Of a DNA stretch of 64,000 bases, positions 43,534 through 52,719 are shown piece after piece. A program made the translations under genes and the position numbers. How positions within the stretch are numbered: position 1 is the first letter of the stretch; the number at the start of each line of letters is the position of its first letter. This DNA is from Planctomycetota bacterium (lineage in GTDB: Bacteria > Planctomycetota > Planctomycetia > Gemmatales > Gemmataceae), in contig QWOS01000016.1 of assembly GCA_003669555.1 (NCBI GenBank), positions 1 to 64,000 on the forward strand, read 5' to 3'. The notes beneath the pieces are model-generated. The model did no database searches and was not told the origin of the DNA. It saw only the letters and a program-made list of their open reading frames with translations.

Positions 43534-45135
43534 TTGAGGGCCCTGACCCTGTTGGAAGAAGTAACTCAAGCCACCCCTTCCGCTGAGGCGGGATCTCTGG
43601 GTGGCAGCACCGGCCCGGCCAAACCTTCCCTGCCCTGGTGGCAGGCGACGGTGGTGATTGTGCTGGTGGGCCTGCTGTGGCGGCTGGGACGCTATTGCTT
43701 GCATTTCCCTATTTGGGGGGATGAAGTGATGGTGGCCCTCAACCTGCCTGGGCGGAGCTATCTGGATCTGGCCGGCCACCTCGACCATTGCCAAATCGCC
43801 CCTATTCTCTGGCTGTGGGCGCAAAAATGCGCCTATGTCGTGGCTGGGCATGGTGAGGCCGCGCTACGATTTTTTCCGCTGGTGGCTGGGGTACTGGCCA
43901 TGCTGGGCCAAACCTGGCTGGCCTGGCGCCTGATGCCGGGGCGGGCCGCATTTTTCGCCAGCGCCCTTCTGGCTGTTGCCATCTGGCCTGTTTCCATGTC
44001 TACCCTGGCCAAGCATTACTCTTTCGACCTGTTTTTCGCCGTGGTGCTGCTTCTGCCAGCCCAGGCGGTGCTCACCTCGGTGCGCCCCTGGAGGCCCATG
44101 CTCCTGTTGGCTTGCGTCATCCCGGTGGCCTTGCTGGGATCGTTCCCGTGCCTGTTTGTGGCGGGTGCGGCCAATCTGGTGGTGCTGCATTCTGCCTGGC
44201 GGGGAAGCTGGCGCGAGCGGTTGGCCTTTGTGCTGGTGGCCCTCGCCACAGTGTTTACGGCGGCTCTGGTTTTGTGGATCGGTCAAAACCAGCTGGCATC
44301 CGCCACGGGTTCCCCGGGCGTGGATACCCGCGAAGGGATGGACCGGTACTGGGCCAAAGGATTTCCCCCGGATTCCTTGCTGCTGTGGCCCTGGTGGGTG
44401 CTGATGGGCCTCACCGGACAGATAGTTGCCTATCCCCTGGGGGCCGAGCGGGGTGGCAGCATTCTCACCGCGGCCATGGTCGCGATGGGAGCCTGGGCGT
44501 TGGTCCGCACCGGCAGGTGGCGCCTGGCCCTGTTGCTGCTGGCCCCCATTGCCCTGAACCTGGTGGCGGGTTGCCTGCGGCGTTATCCCTTTGGGGTATC
44601 GTGCCGTCTGGCCCAGGCGCTGGCACCGGGGATCTGTCTGCTGGCGGGGCTGGGGATCGATGCGTTTTTGGCGGGATGCAAACCGGTGTTGCAGCGTCGG
44701 CTGGGCATCGGGCTGGGTGTCGGGCTGGTGCTGGTGGGGCTGGGCGGCCTGGTCAGGGATATGGTCATGCCCTATCGGGATCCGGTCTATGTCTGGACAC
44801 GGCAGACCCTGGCTGAGGTGATGCGGACCACAGGTGATGACCCGGTGGTGATCGAGCAGTGGACAGAATCGATGGATTGCGTCTTCCTCTGGGGCCTGTT
44901 GCACCGCGCTGCGCCGGTGCACTGGATGAAAACAGCACCGGGCAGGCTGGAACCAGTGGATCGTGTCTGGGTTTTCCGCCAGGAAAATGCTGATGCCCCC
45001 CAGACGGACCTGATGGCTGATCGTCCAGGCTGGCACGAGGTGGAGTCGCGCCGGTTCGATTACCTGCCGGCCAGGCCAGACAAGATGGGCGGCATCCGCT
45101 GCACTCTCAGGCTGTTTGAAAATGGCGGGCCCTGA
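43534..45135 (+). CDS. GT39/ArnT-like membrane glycosyltransferase
   Basis: A 533-aa polytopic membrane protein. The first periplasmic loop has HFPIWGDEVMVALNLPG, the acidic D-E motif of GT-C transferases that use lipid-linked sugars. About ten membrane helices follow through residue 410 and a C-terminal soluble domain ends the protein (RVWVFRQENADAPQTDL). Substrate and acceptor are unknown. No ATG or good ribosome-binding site is present; the frame's first start is TTG at 43534, and a second TTG at 43552 is possible, so the start is uncertain. Convergent with the DUF1501 gene with 9 bp between the stops. Confidence 0.7.
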   Translation: MRALTLLEEVTQATPSAEAGSLGGSTGPAKPSLPWWQATVVIVLVGLLWRLGRYCLHFPIWGDEVMVALNLPGRSYLDLAGHLDHCQIAPILWLWAQKCAYVVAGHGEAALRFFPLVAGVLAMLGQTWLAWRLMPGRAAFFASALLAVAIWPVSMSTLAKHYSFDLFFAVVLLLPAQAVLTSVRPWRPMLLLACVIPVALLGSFPCLFVAGAANLVVLHSAWRGSWRERLAFVLVALATVFTAALVLWIGQNQLASATGSPGVDTREGMDRYWAKGFPPDSLLLWPWWVLMGLTGQIVAYPLGAERGGSILTAAMVAMGAWALVRTGRWRLALLLLAPIALNLVAGCLRRYPFGVSCRLAQALAPGICLLAGLGIDAFLAGCKPVLQRRLGIGLGVGLVLVGLGGLVRDMVMPYRDPVYVWTRQTLAEVMRTTGDDPVVIEQWTESMDCVFLWGLLHRAAPVHWMKTAPGRLEPVDRVWVFRQENADAPQTDLMADRPGWHEVESRRFDYLPARPDKMGGIRCTLRLFENGGP

Positions 45136-45144
45136 AGGGGGCGA

Positions 45145-46632
45145 TCACGCCAGGATTTCGCGCACCACGCGGCATTTGTTGCCTGCGGTGATTTGCACCG
45201 GTCGGCCATTCGCGTGGTAGAGCAACTGCTCGTGATCAAGCCCCAGCAAATGCAGTAGCGTGGCCTGGAAGTCGTTGGGTGTCATCACCTTCTCCACCGC
45301 ACGGTGGCCCACTTCATCGGTGGCACCGTGAGTCTGGCCACCCTTGATACCGCCGCCAGCGAGCCAGCAAGAGAAGCCCTGGCCGTTGTGATCACGGCCT
45401 GAGGCGTTGTCGAGTGCGCCTTCGCAGACAGGGAGACGGCCGATCTCGCCACCCCAGTGCACCAGGGTGCTGTCGAGCAGGCCCAGGCGTTTCAGGTCGG
45501 TCACCAGGGCAGCGGCTGGCTGATCGGTGCGTTTGCAGATGGCGGGCAGGGCTGTCCGGATGCTGGTGTGCGTGTCCCAGGGCTGACCGCCGAGGAACAT
45601 CTGCACGAAGCGCACACCGCGTTCGACCAACCGTCTGGCGATGAGGCAGCGGGTGCCGTACTCGCGGGTGGGGTCCTGGTCGAGGCCATAAAGCCGCTTC
45701 ACTTCCGCTGGTTCGCCGGAGACATCGAGGGCTTCGGCGGCGGCGGTCTGCATGCGACTGGCCAGCTCGTAACCGGCGATGCGGGATTCCAGATCAGCCT
45801 CGCCGGGATGAGCGGCCGCATGGCGCTGATTCAGTTCCGCCAGCAGATTGAGGTTGGCGCGCTGCACTCCGCCCGTCATGTCGGGTGGCGGCACCAGATT
45901 GGGGATGCGCGGTTCCTTGGGGCGGAGCACGGTCCCCTGGTACAGGGGTGGCATGAAGCCGCTCGACCAGTTGTGCGTGCCATCCACCGGATGGCCCTCC
46001 GGATCGGACAAGACCATATAGGCTGGCAGATTGCCTGACTCACTACCGAGGCCGTAGACAATCCAGCTGCCAAGGGTGGGTCGGCCGGTGACGCCGGCGA
46101 TGCCGCCATGGAAGTAACGAATCGATACCTCATGGCCGTTGTGCCCGGTGTGCATCGAGCGGAGGACGCAGATGTCATCGACAATGCGGGCGGTGTGAGG
46201 CAGCAACTCGCTCACCTCGGTGCCGCACTGGCCATGACGGGCGAATTTCCAGGGACTGCCAAAGAGCTTCTTGCTGGCGCGGTTGACGAAGCTGAAGCCC
46301 ACATCGCCCTGGTAGTCTTTCCCGTTGTTTTTTGTCAGATCGGGCTTGGGGTCAAACAGGTCCACATGCGAGGGGCCGCCATGCATGAACAGCGAAATCA
46401 TGGCGCGGGCACGAGGTGCGTGGTGGGGCGAGCGGGCCCGCAGGTTGAGCGGCAGGTTTTCACCGGGCTTGGCTGGTGAGGTTCTTCCCTCGCTGGCGAG
46501 CAGGTGGGCCAGGGCCAGCGAGCCGAAGCCCATGCCGGTATGACGCAGCAGGTCGCGGCGGTTTGGAATCCGGGGGGGGGGTTGAATCAGTCCACATAAA
46601 GGAACTCGTTGGTAGATAGGAGTTGTTGGCAC
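45145..46632 (-). CDS. DUF1501 protein with Tat-type leader
   Basis: A 495-aa DUF1501 protein. Tat-type leader NRRDLLRHTGMGFGSLALAH, then MISLFMHGGPSHVDLFDPKPD, VLRSMHTGHNGHEVSIRYFHG, a metal-site-like VHWGGEIGRLPVCEG followed by GRDHNGQGFSCWLAGGGIKGG, and a C-terminal QATLLHLLGLDHEQLLYH. The family has a phosphatase/sulfatase-like fold. The start is unclear: the GTG at 46632 overlaps the upstream cytochrome gene by 46 bp and no better codon occurs before the Tat motif. The overlap with its PSCyt1/DUF1549/DUF1553 partner suggests cotranscription, as at 18.4-23 kb. Confidence 0.92.
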   Translation of the reverse strand: MPTTPIYQRVPLCGLIQPPPRIPNRRDLLRHTGMGFGSLALAHLLASEGRTSPAKPGENLPLNLRARSPHHAPRARAMISLFMHGGPSHVDLFDPKPDLTKNNGKDYQGDVGFSFVNRASKKLFGSPWKFARHGQCGTEVSELLPHTARIVDDICVLRSMHTGHNGHEVSIRYFHGGIAGVTGRPTLGSWIVYGLGSESGNLPAYMVLSDPEGHPVDGTHNWSSGFMPPLYQGTVLRPKEPRIPNLVPPPDMTGGVQRANLNLLAELNQRHAAAHPGEADLESRIAGYELASRMQTAAAEALDVSGEPAEVKRLYGLDQDPTREYGTRCLIARRLVERGVRFVQMFLGGQPWDTHTSIRTALPAICKRTDQPAAALVTDLKRLGLLDSTLVHWGGEIGRLPVCEGALDNASGRDHNGQGFSCWLAGGGIKGGQTHGATDEVGHRAVEKVMTPNDFQATLLHLLGLDHEQLLYHANGRPVQITAGNKCRVVREILA

Positions 46633-49600
46633 AGATTGGTCATGATGGCCTGCTCCAGGGCAGGTAGACCCCGCAGGCGGGCGGCCTGGTTTTCCAGGAA
46701 AGCGACGAGGAGCTCCAGCTCACCTTCCTGGGCCGGCCTGGCCTGTGCCAGTTCCAGCGCGTGTGCTGCCTGTGCCGCCAACGGCGGGCCGGTGGGTGGG
46801 GTGGGGCCGGCGAAAGCGCTGGCCGAATCGTATCGGCTGGCCGGCTTGCCATCGGTGGGTGAGAGAGTGAAGACCACCGCCCAGCCGAAAGAGTCGCTGC
46901 TCTCCTGGCCCAGGCAATCGACCACACAGTCCACTATTTCCCCCTTGCGCAGGCGTCGGTTGCCAGCGTTGGTGGCAGCTGTAGAGTTGCGTACAGTCCA
47001 TTCTCCGGCCTGGAGGCGTTCATCCGGCCTGGGGCCAGGCACGATCAGGCGGGCGCGCACGCCATTACCCAGGGGCGAGGAATGATTCAGGGTGCCGGTG
47101 ACTTGCAGCGTGCCATCAGCCGGTGCCACAAAGCGCCGGATAGCCGCATGAGCCGGATCCCCCGGATGGCCACCAGCGGCGTTCAGGAGCACCCAGCCGG
47201 TGGCTGGATCAGGCAAACGGGCGCTTCCCTGGAACTGGGAGCCGGTCCAGTGGGGGAGAGGCGTGAAGCCAGCAGGTTTGCCGGTCGGGTCGAGGGCCCC
47301 ATAGCCGTAGGTCCAGACGGGCGCGGGCAGGATATGCCGGTTGGCAAAGGGTTTGGCGGCCAGCATTGCCTGGGGGTTGACACCGGCTTCGGCGCGCGCC
47401 CTGGCGGCCAATGTGGCTGCCTGGCCGCGGAGGAATTCGCCATTCATCAGCACCAGGGCCTGTGTGGCGGCGTTGGAGCGGACACGCTTGTCGCAATTGA
47501 GGGCCGGCGATGGCGTGTCGAAGGCAGCCATCAGCGTTTCAGGGCGGCTGCGGCGCACTTGCAGGTAGATGCTCCGGCGTTTGGACTGGGCGTTGACCAG
47601 GCCAGAGGCGTCTTCCTCTGTCACTACGGGGGGGCCGAAGCGGGTCGCATCGAGCGCACCGCTGGTGGCCAGCACCCGGTCGCGAATGGCCTCGGATTCG
47701 AGTCGGTGGGCGGGATAACGGCTGTACAGCCGGTTATCGGGATCTTTGGCCAGGGCCTCGGGCGTGGCCCGTGATGTCTGACGGTAGGTGGCGGAGCGAA
47801 GGATCTGACGATGCAGGGCTTTCTGCGACCAGCCCGCCCTGGCCAGTTCGTCAGCCAGGTGATCGAGCAGGGCGGGATGTGTTGGCGGCTGGCCCAGCAG
47901 GCCAAAATCACCGGGAGTGTCAACGATGCCACGGCCAAAATGGTGCAGCCACAGGCGGTTGGCCAGAACCCGCCCCACCAGGGGGTGATCGCCACGGAAC
48001 AAGGTCTTCACCCAGGCCAGTCGCCTGCCGGTGGTGGCCATGGCAGTGTTTTTTGCGGGTAAATCCGCCCGTTTGCCCTCGGGTTGGGCGATGGTGAGGT
48101 CGGCAGGGGCCAGGGCAGGGCCCTTGGGCTGGCGGGGGTCGCCCCGGTGGTGCAGCCGGGTGTCCACCACCAGGCCCGGATCTTCCGCCAGGCAGGAGAC
48201 AAAATCCTCGACCGGCTTTCTGGCCCGCACTTTGACCAGCTCGTCATCGATTTTTTTCAGCTCTTCCACAGCCTTTTGGTTGAATTGGTAGAGTACTCCC
48301 GCCGAGATGTTCAGCTTGGGATTGCCCTCCACCAGCTTCTTCTGAGCAGGGGTGCGCTTGTCGGCGGGGGCCTTGAAAGCATCGATCAGCGGCTGGCGCT
48401 CTGGTTCGGGAAACCTGGCGATCTCAGCGGCGAAGACCGTGGCGATCCATTCGTTGGCTTTCTTGTCGCGACTGGCCACCAAATCCTTTTCCAGAACCTC
48501 CAGCCGGGCGCGTTCCTCGCGTTGGGCAGTAGTCATCAGCGACACCACCCGGCCACCCGGTCCCTTCCACGCCGCCGGATTCCATGCTGGGGCGAAGATG
48601 GCACGCAGGCGAAAGTAATCGGCCTGTGGGATGGGGTCGTATTTATGGTCGTGGCACTGGGCGCAGCCCACAGTCAGTCCCAACAGGCTGGCGCTGATGA
48701 TCTTCAGGCTGTCAGCCATCACCAGGTCGGCCACCAGGGGCTGCTCGCCACCCGACGCGGTAGCATCGGGCCCGAGGCGGGCCAGCAGGGTGGCAGCCAG
48801 CAGTTCGGGTTGCTGAGGATCTTTCAGGGGGCGAGGCAGCAACTCATCGCCGGCCAGCATTTCCAGAAACAGGCGGTCCAGGGGTTTATCTGCCTCGAGC
48901 GCCCGGATCAGGTAATCGCGAAACTTCCAGGCATAGGGCCGCACGGTGTCGTTGGTGCCATCGCCATCGGAATCGGCATAGCCAAAAACATCCAGCCAGT
49001 GGCGGGCCCAGCGTTCGGCGTAGCCGGGTGCGGCCAGGTAGCGGTCGACCATGTTCTCGTAGGCCTTGGCACCGGAATCTGCCAGAAAAGCAGCTATCTC
49101 AAGACGCGTAGGCGGCAGGCCGGTCAGATCGAGTGCGACACGGCGGATGAGGGTGCGGCGGTCGGCCTCGGGGACGAATCCCAGCCCCCTCTGCCGCAAC
49201 CCGGCCAGAACCCAGGCATCGATGGGAGTGGCGGCACCCAGGGCGGGTGGTGGCAGGCGGCGAATGGGCTGGTAGAACCAGTAAGCACGGTCTTCCGGGG
49301 TGATGGAGAGGCCAGGGTCGATTGTCTCGGGCTCAGGTCGCAGGGTTTTGGCACCCTGGCTGATCCACTGCTCGATCAGGGCGATCTGCGCCGCCGGCAC
49401 CTTTTTCTCGCCCGGTGGCATTTCACCACTTTTCATGCGCTCGAGGAGCGGGCTCAGGGCTGGCTTCCCAGCAGCCAAAACCGGGCCATGCTTGCCGCCC
49501 TTTCGGGCCAGCCGCGCCTGCCGCAGGTCGAGACCCCCCTGAAGTTTTTCCTCGCCGCCATGGCAATCGAGGCAGTAGATCCGCAGGATGGGGCGGATAT

Positions 49601-49673
49601 CGGTTTCGAAGGCCAAAACCGGAGCGGGGCTTTCGGCCAATGCGGTCCAGCCAATCAATGCGATCCACAGCAT
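46587..49673 (-). CDS. PSCyt1/DUF1549/DUF1553 multidomain cytochrome protein
   Basis: A 1028-aa exported protein. After a short signal sequence, PSCyt1 has CLDCHGG (C34, C37, H38) and GEMPPGEKKVPAAQIALIEQW. DUF1549 follows with [17 protein letters not shown] and [18 protein letters not shown], then VGCAQCHDHKYDPIPQADYF, a second CXXCH. DUF1553 spans ANRLWLHHFGRGIVDTPGDF to SATYRQTSRATPEAL and AHALELAQARPAQEGELELL. An extra galactose-binding-like module (VLLNAAGGHPGDPAHAAIRR, near residue 820) is inserted in DUF1553. Upstream partner of the DUF1501 gene. Molecular role unknown. Confidence 0.93.
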   Translation of the reverse strand: MLWIALIGWTALAESPAPVLAFETDIRPILRIYCLDCHGGEEKLQGGLDLRQARLARKGGKHGPVLAAGKPALSPLLERMKSGEMPPGEKKVPAAQIALIEQWISQGAKTLRPEPETIDPGLSITPEDRAYWFYQPIRRLPPPALGAATPIDAWVLAGLRQRGLGFVPEADRRTLIRRVALDLTGLPPTRLEIAAFLADSGAKAYENMVDRYLAAPGYAERWARHWLDVFGYADSDGDGTNDTVRPYAWKFRDYLIRALEADKPLDRLFLEMLAGDELLPRPLKDPQQPELLAATLLARLGPDATASGGEQPLVADLVMADSLKIISASLLGLTVGCAQCHDHKYDPIPQADYFRLRAIFAPAWNPAAWKGPGGRVVSLMTTAQREERARLEVLEKDLVASRDKKANEWIATVFAAEIARFPEPERQPLIDAFKAPADKRTPAQKKLVEGNPKLNISAGVLYQFNQKAVEELKKIDDELVKVRARKPVEDFVSCLAEDPGLVVDTRLHHRGDPRQPKGPALAPADLTIAQPEGKRADLPAKNTAMATTGRRLAWVKTLFRGDHPLVGRVLANRLWLHHFGRGIVDTPGDFGLLGQPPTHPALLDHLADELARAGWSQKALHRQILRSATYRQTSRATPEALAKDPDNRLYSRYPAHRLESEAIRDRVLATSGALDATRFGPPVVTEEDASGLVNAQSKRRSIYLQVRRSRPETLMAAFDTPSPALNCDKRVRSNAATQALVLMNGEFLRGQAATLAARARAEAGVNPQAMLAAKPFANRHILPAPVWTYGYGALDPTGKPAGFTPLPHWTGSQFQGSARLPDPATGWVLLNAAGGHPGDPAHAAIRRFVAPADGTLQVTGTLNHSSPLGNGVRARLIVPGPRPDERLQAGEWTVRNSTAATNAGNRRLRKGEIVDCVVDCLGQESSDSFGWAVVFTLSPTDGKPASRYDSASAFAGPTPPTGPPLAAQAAHALELAQARPAQEGELELLVAFLENQAARLRGLPALEQAIMTNLCQQLLSTNEFLYVD

Positions 49674-49905
49674 GGTTGGTCTCTATTTCAGGCCAGATGG
49701 TTCCTGGCTATCGCCGTGGGCGGCAGGCAACCCCAGGCAGGAAGCTTCGCGGCGGAAGCCCAGGGGGATACTCATAGTATCGCTCCACCCTGCCCGGCAA
49801 GCAATCGGGAAAGACCAGAAAGCGGTAATATTTAATCTTGATCAATTTGGTATTGTATAGATGTCTCAGGCTGGCTATTTCTGAAGGGGGCTGTGGATCG
49901 CCACT

Positions 49906-51006
49906 GTGACGAATTCTGTTTTCCCGCTACGATTGGCATTCATGTTGCAACGCCTGCTTCTGATCGCCGGGGGAATGTACCTGCTGGGGGCCACCTGCTG
50001 GGTGGTGTGGTCGGCGCGTGTCCACGATTCCGGCCAGGCGGTGAGCCTGCTCAACGCGGCCTGCGACCCTACGCGCGAGCTCTGGCGCGAGATCAACAGC
50101 CGGTTCACCGAGCACCTGCTGCGCGAGCGGGGCGAAACAGTGAAGATCCGTCAGTCGCACGGCGGTTCGTCCAGCCAGGCCCGGGCAGTTATCGATGGTC
50201 TCGATGCCGATGTCGTCACCCTGGCATTGTGGAGCGACACCGAGGCCATTCATCAGAAGGGGCTTATCGACGAAGGCTGGGAGGAAAGGCTGCCCAACCG
50301 TTCGCTGCCGTTTGTCTCGACCATTGTTTTCGTGGTGCGGAAAGGCAATCCGCTGCAGATAGCCGATTGGCCTGACCTCGTGCGCGAGGGGGTGCGGGTG
50401 ATCACCCCCAACCCCAAAACTTCGGGCAACGGAAAATGGAGCTTGTTGGCCGCCTACGGTTCGGTGCTGCTGCGCGGGGGGTCTTCAGCCGAAGCCGACG
50501 CGTTTCTTGAGCGGCTTTTTGCCGGCGTGCCTGTGCTCGACACCTCGGCCCGGGCCGCCACCATGACTTTTTCGCAGAAGCGCATTGGCGATGTGCATCT
50601 CACCTGGGAGAACGAGGCCTATCTGGAAGTGGCTGAGGCCAAGGGGGCGCTCGAGATTGTCCGGCCTCCCATCAGCGTGCTGGCCGAGCCGCATGTGGCG
50701 GTGGTGAGTGCCAACACCAGGCGCCGGGGCACGGTGCATGTGGCCGATGCGTACATGCGCTACCTGTACGGTGAAGAAGCTCAGGAGATCATCGCCCGTA
50801 ACTACTACCGCCCCACCAGCCCTGAGGCCTGGGCCAAGTACGAGAACTTCTTCGGCGAGCTGGAACTGTTTCCGGTGTCGCGACTCGCTCCGGGTGCGAT
50901 CGATTCTGCCGAGGTGTGGCGTGAGCTGGGGAATCGCTTTTTCGCCGAGGGGGCGTTGTTCGACCGCATTTATCTCAAGCTTCATGGCGGGGTGAAGGTG
51001 CCATGA
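49906..51006 (+). CDS. cysP: sulfate ABC transporter substrate-binding protein
   Basis: A 366-aa periplasmic sulfate/thiosulfate-binding protein. The membrane leader (LQRLLLIAGGMYLLGATC) precedes RQSHGGSSSQARAVIDGLDADVVTLAL, the anion-binding motif of Sbp/CysP, and ITPNPKTSGNGKWSLLAAYG, the second signature. It ends in FFAEGALFDRIYLKLHGGVK. GTG at 49906 is the chosen start; an ATG at 49942 is nearer the membrane leader, and neither has a well-spaced ribosome-binding site. The stop overlaps the permease gene by 4 bp. First gene of a cysPTW set. The symbol cysP rather than sbp is a convention. Confidence 0.9.
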   Translation: MTNSVFPLRLAFMLQRLLLIAGGMYLLGATCWVVWSARVHDSGQAVSLLNAACDPTRELWREINSRFTEHLLRERGETVKIRQSHGGSSSQARAVIDGLDADVVTLALWSDTEAIHQKGLIDEGWEERLPNRSLPFVSTIVFVVRKGNPLQIADWPDLVREGVRVITPNPKTSGNGKWSLLAAYGSVLLRGGSSAEADAFLERLFAGVPVLDTSARAATMTFSQKRIGDVHLTWENEAYLEVAEAKGALEIVRPPISVLAEPHVAVVSANTRRRGTVHVADAYMRYLYGEEAQEIIARNYYRPTSPEAWAKYENFFGELELFPVSRLAPGAIDSAEVWRELGNRFFAEGALFDRIYLKLHGGVKVP

Positions 51007-51827
51007 GCAGAATCGCCCGCCGGGTTTTACCCGGTTTCCGTCTGAGTCTGGGCTATACGGTTTTTTATCTGAGCCTGCTGGTGCTGATCCCGCTGGTGGC
51101 CTGTTTTCTGAAAGCTGCCGAGCTTTCCTGGGCGGAGTTCCTGCAAGCCGCCTGGTCGGCCAGGGCCCGGTCAGCCTACTGGCTCACCTTCGAGTGCGCC
51201 CTGGTGGCGGCGCTAGTGAACCTGGTGCTGGGGCTGGTGGTGGCATGGGCACTGGTGCGCTATCAGTTCCCGTTCAAGACCATGATCGACGCCCTGGTGG
51301 ATGTGCCGCTGGCACTGCCCACGGCGGTGACCGGCCTGGTTTACGCCAGCCTGTATGTGCAAGACGGCTGGCTGGGCCAGTTTCTGGTGCCGCTAGGGCT
51401 GGAGGCTGCCTACACCAAGCTGGGAATTGTGCTGGTGCTGATTTTCACGGGGTTTCCCTTTGTGGTGCGGGCCGTGCAACCGGTGCTGGCGGAACTCAAT
51501 ATCGAAGAGGAAGAGGCGGCAGCGGTGATGGGGGGATCGCGCTGGCAGACTTTCCGCTGGGTGATTTTCCCCAATCTGTTTCCCGCGCTCCTGGCCGGTT
51601 TCACCCTGGCCTTCGCGCGAGGCGTGGGTGAATATGGCAGCGTGGTTTTCATCTCCAGCAACATGCCCTTCAAGACCGAGATTGCCCCGGTGCTGATCGT
51701 CTCCAGGCTGGAGGAGTTTGCCTACCGCGAGGCGGCGGCAGTGGCGGTGGTGATGCTGGGCTTCTCTTTCCTGCTGCTCACCCTGATCAGCCTGGTGGAA
51801 CGATGGAGCAAAAATCATGAGGAATGA
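51003..51827 (+). CDS. cysT: sulfate ABC transporter permease CysT
   Basis: A 274-aa inner-membrane permease (CysT, also called CysU) with six or so helices. Signatures are LVDVPLALPTAVTGLVYASL, FPFVVRAVQPVLAELNIEEEEAA with an EAA loop (GGSRWQTFRWVIFPN) and FARGVGEYGSVVFISSN. Overlaps the binding-protein gene by 4 bp and cysW by 11 bp. Together with CysW it forms the membrane channel. The ATPase CysA is not encoded next to it. Confidence 0.93.
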   Translation: MSRIARRVLPGFRLSLGYTVFYLSLLVLIPLVACFLKAAELSWAEFLQAAWSARARSAYWLTFECALVAALVNLVLGLVVAWALVRYQFPFKTMIDALVDVPLALPTAVTGLVYASLYVQDGWLGQFLVPLGLEAAYTKLGIVLVLIFTGFPFVVRAVQPVLAELNIEEEEAAAVMGGSRWQTFRWVIFPNLFPALLAGFTLAFARGVGEYGSVVFISSNMPFKTEIAPVLIVSRLEEFAYREAAAVAVVMLGFSFLLLTLISLVERWSKNHEE

Positions 51828-52719
51828 TTCCGTCGCCGCCGGGCCAGTCTCTCCGTCGGCACTGCCTGTCGTGGTGGTGCCGGCATACATCAAGCCTCCC
51901 TCACCTGCCCGCAACGACCCTGCCTGGGTTCGTTACACCGTGATTTCCATCACTTACCTGGTGGTGGGATTGCTGGTGGCGGTGCCTCTGGCGCATGTCT
52001 TCCATCAGGCATTCAGCGCTGGTATTGGCAGCTATTTCCAGAAGCTGTTCGGCGACAAGGATACCCGTCACGCCATCTTTCTCACCCTCATGGTGGCCCC
52101 GGTTTCTGTTGCCATGAATGTGATTTTTGGCGTGCTGGCAGCCTGGCTGGTGTCGCGCTTCCGTTTTCCCGGCCGGGCCTTGCTGGTGAGTCTGATCGAT
52201 CTGCCGATGTCTATTTCGCCCGTGGTGGCGGGCCTGGTTTTCATGCTGGTGCTGGGCCTGCAATCGCCTTTGGGGTCCTGGCTACGCGACCATGGCTGGC
52301 AGATCATTTTCGCCCCGCCCGGGTTGGTGCTGGCCACCGCTTTCATTACTTTCCCGCTGGTGGCGCGTGAACTGATCCCGCTGATGGAAGCCGATGGCGC
52401 TGACGAGGAGATGGCGGCGCTGAGCCTGGGTGCCAACGGCTGGCAAATGTTCTGGCTCGTGACCGTGCCCAATATCCGCTGGGGCCTGCTCTATGGCATT
52501 ATCATTTGCAATGCCCGGGCCATGGGTGAATTTGGCGCTGTGCATGTGGTTAGCGGCAAGATCTCAGGGCAGACTGACACGCTGCCATTGCGTGTGGAAA
52601 AACTGTTCCAGGAATACGATCTGCCTGGCGCTTTTGCTGCCGCCAGCATTCTCACGCTGTTGGCCCTGCTCACCCTCATCGCCAAGGCCATCCTGGAGCG
52701 GAAGGTCAACCAGGGTTGA
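51817..52719 (+). CDS. cysW: sulfate ABC transporter permease CysW
   Basis: A 300-aa permease. A Pro-rich N-terminal 30 residues precede the helices. CysW-type motifs are LIDLPMSISPVVAGLVFMLVLG, FITFPLVARELIPLMEADGADEEMAALSLGANGWQMFW (EAA loop, shortened here) and NARAMGEFGAVHVVSGKISG. Overlaps cysT by 11 bp, suggesting coupled translation, and its 3' end overlaps the convergent EamA gene by 14 bp. No cysA follows; the ATPase must be supplied from elsewhere. Confidence 0.93.
   Translation: MRNDSVAAGPVSPSALPVVVVPAYIKPPSPARNDPAWVRYTVISITYLVVGLLVAVPLAHVFHQAFSAGIGSYFQKLFGDKDTRHAIFLTLMVAPVSVAMNVIFGVLAAWLVSRFRFPGRALLVSLIDLPMSISPVVAGLVFMLVLGLQSPLGSWLRDHGWQIIFAPPGLVLATAFITFPLVARELIPLMEADGADEEMAALSLGANGWQMFWLVTVPNIRWGLLYGIIICNARAMGEFGAVHVVSGKISGQTDTLPLRVEKLFQEYDLPGAFAAASILTLLALLTLIAKAILERKVNQG

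Noticed and set aside
47082-49835. Long plus-strand frames (230 and 583 aa) opposite the PSCyt1/DUF1549 gene
   Set aside because: They are antisense to a gene with clear domains and read as Gly/Gln/His-rich shadows without initiation sites.
49800-49905. Promoter with TTGATC and TATAGA before cysP
   Set aside because: Spacing between the two elements is about 12 bp, too short for a standard promoter, so it was not listed as a feature.
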